The notes beneath the pieces are model-generated. The model saw only the letters and a program-made list of their open reading frames with translations. It made no database searches and had not been told where the DNA came from. Positions 56,763 through 64,000 of a stretch of 64,000 nucleotides of DNA are shown piece after piece. Each line of letters starts with the position of its first letter. Within the stretch, counting starts at the first letter, position 1. Made by a program: the position numbers and the translations under genes. The DNA comes from Prosthecobacter algae (GTDB taxonomy: Bacteria; Verrucomicrobiota; Verrucomicrobiia; Verrucomicrobiales; Verrucomicrobiaceae): assembly GCF_039542385.1 (NCBI RefSeq), contig NZ_BAABIA010000001.1:744001-808000 (forward strand), read 5' to 3'.

Positions 56763-56799
56763 ACGGTCCGCCTTTTGGACAAAGGCGGGCCGTTTGTTA
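56763..56799 (+). terminator. Rho-independent terminator after the small gene
   Basis: ACGGTCCGCCTTT and AAAGGCGGGCCGT pair with one G-T wobble around a TGGAC loop and are followed by TTGTTAT. The hairpin ends transcription of the 39-residue gene before the DUF1501 gene. Confidence 0.85.
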
Positions 56800-56902
56800 T
56801 AAAGGCCATGGAGGCAATGGACTTGCGTGAAATCTCCATCACGGAAGGCTGGCTTTCCTCAGCAAGGGCAAGGTATGCTCAGTCGTATTTGTCTGTGCCT
56901 GC

Positions 56903-58318
56903 ATGAAAGCTTTCGATCCTACCACCCATGCCTTGAATGTAAACCGTCGCGCCTTTCTGACGCAGTCGGCCTACGGGCTTGGCGGCATGGCGATGGCGGG
57001 GCTGGCTCCGCAAGCCATGGGTGGTGTGGCGGGGGCAATGCTGCAACCCCACACGCCGATAAAGGCGAAGCGGGTGATTTTTCTCTGCATGGCGGGTGGG
57101 CCCTCGCACTTGGAGACCTTTGACTGGAAACCGAAGCTGAAGGAACTGGATGGCAAGGCCTTTCCAGAATCCTTTACCAAGGGGCAGCAGCTCGCGCAGC
57201 TTCAGGGTGCGGAGCTGAAGGCCCGTGGTGCGTTTTGTGAATTCAAAAAATGGGGACAGAGCGGACAGGAAATCTCAGAGCTGTTTCCCCATATCGGCAG
57301 CATCGCAGATGACCTGTGCATTGTCCGTTCCATGCAGACGGAGCAGATCAATCATGACACGGCCCACGCCTTCATGAACACAGGCAGCATCATCAAGGGG
57401 AGGCCTAGCATGGGCTCCTGGCTGCTTTATGGTCTGGGCTGCGAGACCAGTGACCTGCCGGGCTTTGTGGTGCTGACTTCGGCGGGCAAAACCGGGCAGC
57501 AGCCGGTGTCCGCGCGGCAGTGGTCCGCCGGGATTTTGCCCAGTAAGTATCAGGGCATCCAGTTTCAGGCAAAGGGGCAGCCTGTACATTATCTGGGCAG
57601 CCCAGACGGCGTCTGCCAGAGCACCCAGCGACAAGTGGTGGAGGAGATTCAGCGGCTGAATGGCATGCTCATGGAGGAAAAGCTGGATCCGGAGATCCAG
57701 ACCCGTATCGCCCAGTATGAGATGGCCTTTAAGATGCAGGCCAGCGTGCCGGAACTCACGGATGTGAAGAGCGAGCCCCAGCACATCTTGGACCTTTATG
57801 GGGTGAAGGAGCCGGGGGATGGTAGCTTCGCGTCGAACTGTTTGTTAGCCCGTCGCATGGCGGAGCGCGGCGTGCGAATGATCCAGCTTTATCATCGTGC
57901 CTGGGATCATCACGGCGGCATCGTGGATGGCATGAAAAGCTCGGCCCAGGACGTGGACCAGGCAACGGCGGCCCTGATCAAGGACCTGAAACAGCGCGGC
58001 ATGCTGGATGATACCCTCATTCTCTGGGGCGGTGAATTTGGCCGTACTCCGATGGGGCAGGGGACGGGGCGGGATCACCACATTCTGGCCTTCAATGTCT
58101 TCATGGCAGGCGGCGGCGTGAAGCCGGGCTACAGCCATGGAGCCACCGATGAACTAGGCTACCGTGCGGTGGAGGATGTGGTGCATGTGCACGATCTCCA
58201 CACCACCATGCTGCATCTCCTGGGCATTGATCACAAACGGCTGACGGTGAAGTTCCAGGGCCTGGATGTTCGCCTGACGGGCGTGGCCGGACATTTAGTG
58301 AAGAAGCTGATCGCCTGA
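56903..58318 (+). CDS. DUF1501 domain protein with Tat signal
   Basis: A 471-residue protein of the DUF1501 family (alkaline-phosphatase/sulfatase superfamily, abundant in Planctomycetes and Verrucomicrobia). The N-terminus NRRAFLTQSAYGLGGMAMAGL is a Tat-like signal. Family blocks include KRVIFLCMAGGPSHLETFDWKP, SMQTEQINHDTAHAFMNTG, RGVRMIQLYHRAWDHHGG and the C-terminal LWGGEFGRTPMGQGTGRDHH, with His/Asp residues that would bind metals in the superfamily. Members usually follow a DUF1549/DUF1553 cytochrome-like gene; here none is adjacent, so this copy is orphaned. The substrate is unknown. Confidence 0.93.
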   Translation: MKAFDPTTHALNVNRRAFLTQSAYGLGGMAMAGLAPQAMGGVAGAMLQPHTPIKAKRVIFLCMAGGPSHLETFDWKPKLKELDGKAFPESFTKGQQLAQLQGAELKARGAFCEFKKWGQSGQEISELFPHIGSIADDLCIVRSMQTEQINHDTAHAFMNTGSIIKGRPSMGSWLLYGLGCETSDLPGFVVLTSAGKTGQQPVSARQWSAGILPSKYQGIQFQAKGQPVHYLGSPDGVCQSTQRQVVEEIQRLNGMLMEEKLDPEIQTRIAQYEMAFKMQASVPELTDVKSEPQHILDLYGVKEPGDGSFASNCLLARRMAERGVRMIQLYHRAWDHHGGIVDGMKSSAQDVDQATAALIKDLKQRGMLDDTLILWGGEFGRTPMGQGTGRDHHILAFNVFMAGGGVKPGYSHGATDELGYRAVEDVVHVHDLHTTMLHLLGIDHKRLTVKFQGLDVRLTGVAGHLVKKLIA

Positions 58319-58357
58319 TCTTTACATCCACCCCGGTTCGGCGTCAGTATCTCATTC

Positions 58358-59140
58358 ATGCTTTGGCGCATCCTATCGGCGGTCATTGTGCTTTTCTGGG
58401 CGGTGATGACCGGGCTCATCATCCGGGACACTTATTTTCCCGACCAGTCGCGCTTTGCCGTGGTGCCTCCGCGTTTTGTCTTTGACCTGTTTTTGGCCGA
58501 GGCGGCTTCGTTTAACAACACCCTGCATCTTTACCATGAGAAGGAAAAGATCGGCCACACCACGTTCACCATCCGCAAGGAAGGGGAAATGGAGACCCCC
58601 GCCGTTTACTCCGTCCTTGCCAGTGGCACCTTCACCCTACCGGATCCTGAAAAGGCTGGGCATGACGTCACTTTCCGCCTCACCGGGGAACTCGCCGATG
58701 GGGAACGCTGGCGCGGCCTGGACCTCGAACTGAAATCCACCTCGGCGGATATGCTGGCCACGGTCCTCTGGAAGGAAGGAGACAAGCTGCCCGCGATGGA
58801 GATAAAAAAAGGCGGCCAACTGGTGATGAACACTCAGTTTGTGCAGACGCTGATGGCGGTAAAGGGGACCTTGGGCGGCGACTACGACTGGCTCAGCCAG
58901 CTCACTAAAGTTCAGGAGCAGGCCAAGTCCGTGCCTCTGACGGCGCGGGAAGGCGTCATGGATCTGGCCGGAAAACAGCGCCGCTGCTACATCGTCACTT
59001 TGAAGGTGATGCAGATGGAGGAGGTGCGCTGGTATTTCACCGAAGTGGGGGAGCTGGCCCGCATCGAACTTCCGCAGGGGTACCGCTTTATCGAGCCCAT
59101 GATGCATGGGCTGGAAAAAGGCCTCAATACCTTGCAGTGA
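58358..59140 (+). CDS. Membrane-anchored protein with beta-rich domain, unknown function
   Basis: A 260-residue protein of no family I can name. An N-terminal hydrophobic helix (MLWRILSAVIVLFWAVMTGLII) is probably an uncleaved anchor. The remainder is predicted periplasmic and beta-rich, with segments LHLYHEKEKIGHTTFTIRK, YSVLASGTFTLP and RWYFTEVGELARIELPQGYRF, in which the last resembles the closing strand of DUF3108-like periplasmic domains. It begins 39 bp after the DUF1501 gene on the same strand, so the two may be co-transcribed, and it converges with trmB. Confidence 0.75.
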   Translation: MLWRILSAVIVLFWAVMTGLIIRDTYFPDQSRFAVVPPRFVFDLFLAEAASFNNTLHLYHEKEKIGHTTFTIRKEGEMETPAVYSVLASGTFTLPDPEKAGHDVTFRLTGELADGERWRGLDLELKSTSADMLATVLWKEGDKLPAMEIKKGGQLVMNTQFVQTLMAVKGTLGGDYDWLSQLTKVQEQAKSVPLTAREGVMDLAGKQRRCYIVTLKVMQMEEVRWYFTEVGELARIELPQGYRFIEPMMHGLEKGLNTLQ

Positions 59141-59149
59141 TGCATGTTC

Positions 59150-59743
59150 TCAGTCCGCCACCCGCCGCCAGCGCGCCCGGTGGATCTCGCGGCCGCTTTC
59201 CAACCAGTGCTGCTCAAAGTCAGTCGTGGGATAGAAGAAAGCGTCAGCAGGCCAGTCGAGTTGCTCAAACTGGGGGCGTGCGCCCAGGCTGGCGAGCGCA
59301 TCTTCGAAATAAACCCGGTCGTCCGTTTTGAGCAAAAACTCCCCGCCTGGAGGAAGGATGCGAGCGAGACCGCTGAGGAATTCATCCTGGTTCACCAACC
59401 GACGTGCGGCGTGGCGCTTTTTCGGCCAGGGGTCAGGGCACAGCAGATGCAGGCGGGAGACGCCGCCGGTGGGCAGCAGCCAGCCCGTGGTGTAGCCGCT
59501 TTCCAGCCGCATGACATGGGCATTGGTCAGTCGCTCCCGGTTGATCTTCCGGCTGGTCTTGGAGACCCGGCCCAGCATTCGCTCCACACCCAGAAAATCC
59601 CGCTCGGGGTGCTCCTTGGCCATGCCGACCAAAAAGGTGCCGTCGCCACAGCCTAGCTCCACCTCCAGGGGACGGGCGGGGTCGGGGAAAATTTCATGGG
59701 CAGCGAGTTCGCGAAAATAGTCAGGCGGAATAAAGAGGGACAT
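59150..59743 (-). CDS. trmB: tRNA (guanine-N7-)-methyltransferase
   Basis: A 197-residue SAM-dependent enzyme that makes m7G46 in tRNA variable loops. The SAM motif is VELGCGDGTFLVGMA, followed by FLGVERM for ribose binding. The family-specific block HLLCPDPWPKKRHAARRLVN and the later LKTDDRVYFEDAL are intact. It is at the short end of the family range, lacking an N-terminal extension. It is divergent from the superoxide dismutase gene across 103 bp that must hold both promoters. Confidence 0.95.
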   Translation of the reverse strand: MSLFIPPDYFRELAAHEIFPDPARPLEVELGCGDGTFLVGMAKEHPERDFLGVERMLGRVSKTSRKINRERLTNAHVMRLESGYTTGWLLPTGGVSRLHLLCPDPWPKKRHAARRLVNQDEFLSGLARILPPGGEFLLKTDDRVYFEDALASLGARPQFEQLDWPADAFFYPTTDFEQHWLESGREIHRARWRRVAD

Positions 59744-59846
59744 TACGAATACAAATCAGCCGTGACTTTCGCCGCCATGCAACGTAATCCGTATGCTTGT
59801 GGCAATTGTCACTGGCCAACCGAACCCTGAGACTGACCCGTTTATC

Positions 59847-60569
59847 ATGAACCGCCGCCTTTTCATCACCACCACGGGAGCCGCTGTTGCAGGCTCGCTG
59901 ATTTCCACGGGGGCGCAGGCCGCCTCTACCATCACCCTGGAGCAGGCAGCCCTGCCTTACCCTCCTGAGGCCCTGGAGCCGCATATTGATGCCACCACGA
60001 TGAACATCCACTTTGGCAAGCACCATGTGGCCTACATCACCAATCTGACCAAGGCCCTGGAAACGGCTAAAATCCAGACTAGCAACGTCGTGGACCTGAT
60101 TTCCGATCTCTCGAAAGTGCCGGCCGATTCTCTCGCCGCCATCCGCAACAACGGGGGCGGGCATGTGAACCACACCTGGTTCTGGCAGTGGATGGCCCCT
60201 GCGGGCAGTGGCCCTAGCGCTCCGGAAGGAAAGCTGGGCGAGGCGATCCAGAGCAGCTTTGGCAGTGTGGATGATTTCAAAAAGCTTTTCGGAGAAGCTG
60301 CGACGAAGCGTTTCGGCTCCGGGTGGGCCTGGCTCATCGTCAAAAAGGACGGCAAGCTGGCCGTCACCTCTACCCCGAACCAGGACAATCCCCTCATGAA
60401 GGGCCTGGTGCCAGATACGGATCTGGGCACTCCTATCCTGGGCCTGGATGTGTGGGAACACGCCTACTACCTGAAGTATCAGAACAAGCGCCCTGACTAC
60501 ATCACCGCCTGGTGGAATGTGGTGAACTGGACCGCTGTCGCCAAAGGATACGAAGCCGCCAAGGCCTGA
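59847..60569 (+). CDS. sodA: Exported Mn-type superoxide dismutase
   Basis: A 240-residue Fe/Mn superoxide dismutase with an added Tat-like leader ([20 protein letters not shown]). Metal ligands are visible in [21 protein letters not shown], and [15 protein letters not shown] (Asp and His). The glycine-rich GGGHVN together with the C-terminal glutamine of TPNQDNPL is the pattern of the manganese subgroup. ATG 59847 gives a signal that starts directly with the twin-arginine motif; the longer frame from 59793 would bury it. Export would protect periplasmic components from external superoxide. The next gene starts 4 bp after its stop. Confidence 0.94.
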   Translation: MNRRLFITTTGAAVAGSLISTGAQAASTITLEQAALPYPPEALEPHIDATTMNIHFGKHHVAYITNLTKALETAKIQTSNVVDLISDLSKVPADSLAAIRNNGGGHVNHTWFWQWMAPAGSGPSAPEGKLGEAIQSSFGSVDDFKKLFGEAATKRFGSGWAWLIVKKDGKLAVTSTPNQDNPLMKGLVPDTDLGTPILGLDVWEHAYYLKYQNKRPDYITAWWNVVNWTAVAKGYEAAKA

Positions 60570-60573
60570 TCCT

Positions 60574-61149
60574 ATGGCTGCTTTGATCGAGGTCAGGCTC
60601 ACGGAGTTGGCTCAGTTGTTCAATTCCATGGACCCTTCGCCGTTCCATGAGCGTGACCTCGATCATGATGCTGAGGAATTTATCGTCAGTTGGGCGCAGG
60701 AACACGCCCGAGGGGAGGATCTGAAGTTGGTTGTTCATCTGACCCGGCCGCCTGCGGATGGTCCGCCAGATCCTCAATTGGTTGAAAATTCCGTGCAACA
60801 CTACTTCAGCTACCGTGCCGAACTTCTGTGGCGTGAGTTTCGTCAGTTGATGAAAGAAGGTCGCTTGAGCTTGCTAGTGGGCCTTGGCTTTTTGGTTCTT
60901 TGCCAAGCTGGCATTTGGCTCCTGCATCTCCCAGCCACTGGGGCGAGTCAGCCGGTCCATGAGTGGGGGCTGCCCGGACTCAGTGTCCAGCTTCGGGCTT
61001 TTTTGCGTGAAGGCCTGACCATCGTTGGTTGGGTGGCCATGTGGCGCCCGTTGGAGATTTACCTGTATCGCTGGTGGCCTTTGCTTGGTCGTCGTCGGCT
61101 GTATCAGCGGTTGGCCTCAATGGTGGTGGAAGTGCGCCTTCCCGCTTGA
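60574..61149 (+). CDS. Two-TM membrane protein, unknown function
   Basis: A 191-residue protein starting 4 bp after the superoxide dismutase gene, so surely co-transcribed. The N-terminal 90 residues are cytoplasmic and include a striking acidic segment DPSPFHERDLDHDAEEFIVS. Two hydrophobic helices follow (about 98-118 and 143-165), and the C-terminus is short and basic. The DPSPFHERDL motif looks conserved, but I do not know a named family. Its role with the dismutase is unknown. Confidence 0.78.
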   Translation: MAALIEVRLTELAQLFNSMDPSPFHERDLDHDAEEFIVSWAQEHARGEDLKLVVHLTRPPADGPPDPQLVENSVQHYFSYRAELLWREFRQLMKEGRLSLLVGLGFLVLCQAGIWLLHLPATGASQPVHEWGLPGLSVQLRAFLREGLTIVGWVAMWRPLEIYLYRWWPLLGRRRLYQRLASMVVEVRLPA

Positions 61150-61194
61150 TTGAACGAAGCTTTCTGGCCTGCGTCTACGTAGAGTATGACCGTC

Positions 61195-61575
61195 ATGAAA
61201 CGACTCTCCTTTATCGCTGCACTTTGTGTCCTGCCGCTGACCGGACTTGCTGAAGACAAAGTCAAGCATGTGGATGCCGAGAAAGCGGCCCAACTGGTGG
61301 CCGAGGGCAAGGTGACGGTCGTGGACGTGCGCACGGAGGACGAGTTCAAGGACGGCCACATCAAAGGCGCGGCCAATGTGGACCTTCTCTCAAAGGACTT
61401 CGTCAGAAAGCTGGAGACGGTGGACAAGTCCAAGCCCGTGCTGGTGCATTGTCAGGCCGGTGGCCGCAGCACTCGTTCTTTGCCTAAATTGGAGCAGGCT
61501 GGCTTTACTGAAATCTACCACCTAGATGGTGGAATGGCCGACTGGGTGAAGGCGGGCAAACCCGTGGAAAAATAA
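61195..61575 (+). CDS. Periplasmic rhodanese-domain protein
   Basis: A 126-residue protein with a cleavable signal peptide (MKRLSFIAALCVLPLTGLAE) and a single rhodanese domain. The active-site loop VHCQAGGRSTRS contains the catalytic cysteine; VVDVRTEDEFKDGHIKGAAN and LDGGMADW are the other family blocks. ATG 61195 was preferred to 61186 because it starts the signal. It is the third rhodanese of the window and the second exported one. It follows the two-TM gene by 45 bp. The sulfur donor and acceptor are unknown. Confidence 0.9.
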   Translation: MKRLSFIAALCVLPLTGLAEDKVKHVDAEKAAQLVAEGKVTVVDVRTEDEFKDGHIKGAANVDLLSKDFVRKLETVDKSKPVLVHCQAGGRSTRSLPKLEQAGFTEIYHLDGGMADWVKAGKPVEK

Positions 61576-61622
61576 AGCCCGTCCAGATTGGTGGGGCAGG
61601 GAACTGGGCACTCCGGCTCCTG

Positions 61623-61964
61623 CTATTCCTTCACCACTTTGCCGCCCAGAGAAAGGATGCGGGCTTTGCCCTTGGCATCCTCAGCTTCTGCGATCTGACC
61701 GTTGCGCACATACATCTGTGACAGGCCGGTCCAAGCCAGAAGGTCATTGGGCTGTAGTGTCGTGGCCATCAGGCCTGCACCGATGGCTTCTTTCACTTCA
61801 CCCACTTTCAGCAGAGCCATGCCCAGGGCCTGCCAGCCATCGAAAAACTGAGGGTCGCGGGCCACACATTGCCGATAGATGGCAATGGCTTCCTCCAGTT
61901 CGCCAACGGCCAGATGACCGTTGGCTTCATCAAACAAATCTTCGAGAAGGATCGTGTCGCTCAT
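61623..61964 (-). CDS. Small TPR-repeat protein
   Basis: A 113-residue cytoplasmic protein made of about three tetratricopeptide repeats (LFDEANGHLAVGELEEAIAI, FFDGWQALGMALLKVGEVKE, LLAWTGLSQMYVRNGQIAEA). It probably mediates protein-protein contact. It starts 26 bp after the stop of the SurA/PpiD-like chaperone gene on the same strand, so the two are likely co-transcribed, and a role in chaperone assembly is plausible but not shown. Confidence 0.88.
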   Translation of the reverse strand: MSDTILLEDLFDEANGHLAVGELEEAIAIYRQCVARDPQFFDGWQALGMALLKVGEVKEAIGAGLMATTLQPNDLLAWTGLSQMYVRNGQIAEAEDAKGKARILSLGGKVVKE

Positions 61965-61990
61965 GGTTCTACGTTCCTTCAGGTCTTAAA

Positions 61991-63496
61991 TCAGGCCTGG
62001 GTAATCAGCATCTTGGCCTTGGACTCACCACGGCGGCGGGTGAACCAAGCTTCAAACAGACGGGTGCGCTCCTGGTCGGCACGGCCGGTGCCCATGTTTT
62101 CACGCAGGGCTTTGCTGTCATCGCGCTTGCGCAGTTCCTTGGCGCTCACATAGACCAGAAGGGAACCTGTTTCCGTATCAATCGCCTTGGTGAGTTCACC
62201 GGCAGCAGTGTCGCGGGCCTGGCCGGCGATGACGTTGCTGCTGGCCACTTCCATGGCAGGCTCAGCAACGGTGATGTCGGTCAGAGGGGAAAGGGTCAGT
62301 TTCTTTTCCTTGGCCAGATCTTCGATTTTCTTGCCAGCCTTCAGGCCATCGGCCAGGGCAGTGCGTGCTTCATTGGCGGCCTTGGTGAGGGCTTCCTGGG
62401 CCTTCTGGCTCACCAGGGTTTCCTTGACCTTGTCTTTCACTTCAGCCAGTTCCTGCTGCTTGGGTTCTTCCACCTTGGTCACGGAGAAAATGTAGTAGCC
62501 GTTGCTGCCCTGCACAGGATCGCTGATCGGGCGCACTTCCGGATTGGTGGCGAAGATGGCATCCACGAGTTCCTTTTCCGCCTTGAGGGCTTCTGGGGGA
62601 CCCTCCTTGGTGAAGAGGTCTGCCTTCAGAACGGTTTCATTCAGGGTCTTGGCAATTTCTTCAAACTTAGCTGCAGGCTTGATGCTGGCGTCGTTGAATT
62701 TGTTCACGCGATCCACCACGGCTGTTCTGGCTTTCTCCTGCTCTTCAGCGGGCTTCTTGTCGTCGGCTTTGGGGTTTTCGAAGTACACATAGCTGACAGC
62801 ACGTTTGCCTGAGGTCTTGTAGCCTTCCTTGTTCTCGTCGTAGTATTTCTGGATCTCGTCATCTTTGACGACGGCGGTCTTTTTGAAGTCTTCCAGATTG
62901 AAGGCGATGGTGTTGACCTTCAGCGTCTGATACTCGCTGGCGTAGGCTTTTTCAGCTTCCAGAGGGCTGGCGGTGTAGTTCTTGCCAATGAGGTCACGCA
63001 GCTTGTTGAAGCCAATGCTCAGCTTCACGATTTCCAGAAGGTCGACGCTGTTGAAGCCATTGGCCGCCATCATCTGTTCCACGCTGTAGGCACGCTCCGC
63101 ACTGAAGGCCCCGTTTTCCTGGAAGGTCGGCAGCTTTTTCATCGCTTCTTTGGCCTCGGCGTCACTTGAGTGGATGCCCAGACGATCCATCTCATGCTGG
63201 AGGACGAGCTGGTTGATGACGATGTTGTTGGTCTGGTCTTCCTGGGAGCCGATGCGGGAAAGGCTAAGCAGGTCGAACATTTGCAGACTGTAGATTACCT
63301 GCATCCGGCGGCCCAGACGCTGGGCTTCGGCGATGGTGTAGTTACGGCCATACACCGTGAAGGCTTTGTCCGTGGGCTGGCCCTCAAGGCTTTCCGGACC
63401 ACTTCGCATGCCACCCCAGACGGAGAAGCTGATGATGATGATCACGGTGACGGTGATGAGGAAGGCACCACGGTGGCGGCGGAAAAATTCAAGCAT
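61991..63496 (-). CDS. PpiD/SurA-like membrane-anchored chaperone
   Basis: A 501-residue periplasmic folding factor. ATG 63496 starts MLEFFRRHRGAFLITVTVIIIISFSVWGG, an uncleaved anchor as in PpiD. A SurA_N-like helical domain follows, with the typical VINQLVLQHEMDRLGIHSSDAE. The central region (about 250-370) corresponds to a parvulin domain but is divergent, with RPISDPVQGSNGYYIFSVTKVEEP as its best-preserved end, so isomerase activity is uncertain. A helical C-terminal part is Lys/Glu/Ala-rich. The protein probably handles outer-membrane or secreted proteins, fitting the export-rich content of the region. A TPR protein gene follows. Confidence 0.88.
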   Translation of the reverse strand: MLEFFRRHRGAFLITVTVIIIISFSVWGGMRSGPESLEGQPTDKAFTVYGRNYTIAEAQRLGRRMQVIYSLQMFDLLSLSRIGSQEDQTNNIVINQLVLQHEMDRLGIHSSDAEAKEAMKKLPTFQENGAFSAERAYSVEQMMAANGFNSVDLLEIVKLSIGFNKLRDLIGKNYTASPLEAEKAYASEYQTLKVNTIAFNLEDFKKTAVVKDDEIQKYYDENKEGYKTSGKRAVSYVYFENPKADDKKPAEEQEKARTAVVDRVNKFNDASIKPAAKFEEIAKTLNETVLKADLFTKEGPPEALKAEKELVDAIFATNPEVRPISDPVQGSNGYYIFSVTKVEEPKQQELAEVKDKVKETLVSQKAQEALTKAANEARTALADGLKAGKKIEDLAKEKKLTLSPLTDITVAEPAMEVASSNVIAGQARDTAAGELTKAIDTETGSLLVYVSAKELRKRDDSKALRENMGTGRADQERTRLFEAWFTRRRGESKAKMLITQA

Positions 63497-63610
63497 GGCT
63501 GGCGGAGTGTGAAACGGGCGCGCAAGTAAGCCGCTGGCCTCCATAGGGCAACCGGAAATTCAACAACCTAAGACGACGGCGGAATCGGGCCCTGCGGAGT
63601 TTGCCCTGTA

Positions 63611-64000
63611 TCAGGGGCCAAACCGTAACGAGAAGAGGTCTGCCTCCAGCATGGAAAAGTGCAGCCGCACCGGCTGCCCAGCGAGGGCGGACAGTTCGCG
63701 GCCGCCTTTCCATCGCACGGCGGTTTCGATTTTGTCACCTTCCACAGCTTCACAATCGGCCAGGGTAAAGCCCGGGATCTGCTGACCTTCAGGCGTCTGG
63801 ATTTCCACACGGAGGCTGCCTGCGGCGCTGGCGCTGAAATTGAGCAGCAGTTTCTTTCCTGAAAATGTCAGTGCTCGTGTGGTGAAACTGCCCGTTTCTG
63901 CTCCGGCGTGGACGGAGGCAAAGCCGTCCGTCCGCAGCACATAGCGATCGCCGCTGCGATGGTAGATGGACATTTCCTGCGGCCCGGTGGGCAGCACATT
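63611..64000 (-). CDS. C-terminal part of a secreted beta-sandwich protein (partial)
   Basis: An open frame ending at 63611 and still open at the right edge, so only the last 130 or so residues are seen. The sequence contains YVLRTDGFASVHAGAETGSF, LNFSASAAGSLRVEIQTPEG, IPGFTLADCEAVEGDKIETA and PVRLHFSMLEADLFSLRF. This closing beta-sandwich is typical of large exported proteins of Planctomycetes and Verrucomicrobia that are often annotated as glycoside-hydrolase-like. The catalytic part, if any, lies outside the window. It is separated from the PpiD-like gene by 114 bp. Confidence 0.82.
   Translation of the reverse strand, partial: NVLPTGPQEMSIYHRSGDRYVLRTDGFASVHAGAETGSFTTRALTFSGKKLLLNFSASAAGSLRVEIQTPEGQQIPGFTLADCEAVEGDKIETAVRWKGGRELSALAGQPVRLHFSMLEADLFSLRFGP

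Overview
The window looks like a chromosomal segment from a free-living member of the Verrucomicrobia (Prosthecobacter/Verrucomicrobium-like). This is an inference from gene content: a PEP-CTERM tail of the EPS-R/K-rich type, a giant protein of autotransporter-associated beta-strand repeats, a DUF1501 protein, sialate O-acetylesterase, moderately high GC, and several families common in the Planctomycetes-Verrucomicrobia group. No rRNA, tRNA, CRISPR array, insertion sequence or phage module was found. Coding density is high apart from a roughly 0.7 kb AT-rich stretch before the giant gene.

Layout. 0.2-7.6 kb: a secreted Ig-like/choice-of-anchor D mosaic protein, a Tat-type purple-acid-phosphatase-like metallophosphatase, an L,D-transpeptidase lipoprotein, and a rhodanese overlapping a DUF1802 gene. 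7.6-11.5 kb (minus strand): SAM methyltransferase, six-TM histidine kinase, and a receiver protein with a degenerate kinase-like C-terminus. This order recalls the Ralstonia phcB-phcS-phcR cell-cell signalling operon and is the best candidate for an undescribed signalling system here. 11.8-15.6 kb: a KefC-type antiporter converging on an Ada-AlkA fusion that overlaps ogt. 15.8-22.1 kb (minus): a protein with a CheD/CNF1-like Thr-Cys-His signature and a hairpin over its start codon, fumarase A, a sialate O-acetylesterase, and a LysM/YkuD protein that has lost the catalytic cysteine. A decayed PEP-CTERM tail lies just beyond.

23.1-45.6 kb: one 22.4 kb gene encoding about 7480 residues, with signal peptide, beta-strand repeats throughout, a fourfold super-repeat of 3.2-4.6 kb units, and a C-terminal PEP-CTERM sorting signal. 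It is followed by a strong terminator.

45.6-64 kb: a zinc-ribbon coiled-coil protein with a DUF486 protein; a minus-strand run polA - anchored secreted protein - tandem ModA-like binding protein - rhodanese lipoprotein; a plus-strand pair DUF3142 lipoprotein and 759-residue secreted protein; a 39-residue membrane protein with a structured leader; DUF1501; an unknown membrane-anchored protein; trmB; a Tat-exported Mn-type superoxide dismutase with a small membrane partner; a periplasmic rhodanese; a TPR protein with a PpiD/SurA-like chaperone; and the 3' end of a further gene running off the right edge.

A strong export and envelope theme runs through the window: most products carry signal peptides, lipoboxes, Tat motifs or PEP-CTERM tails.
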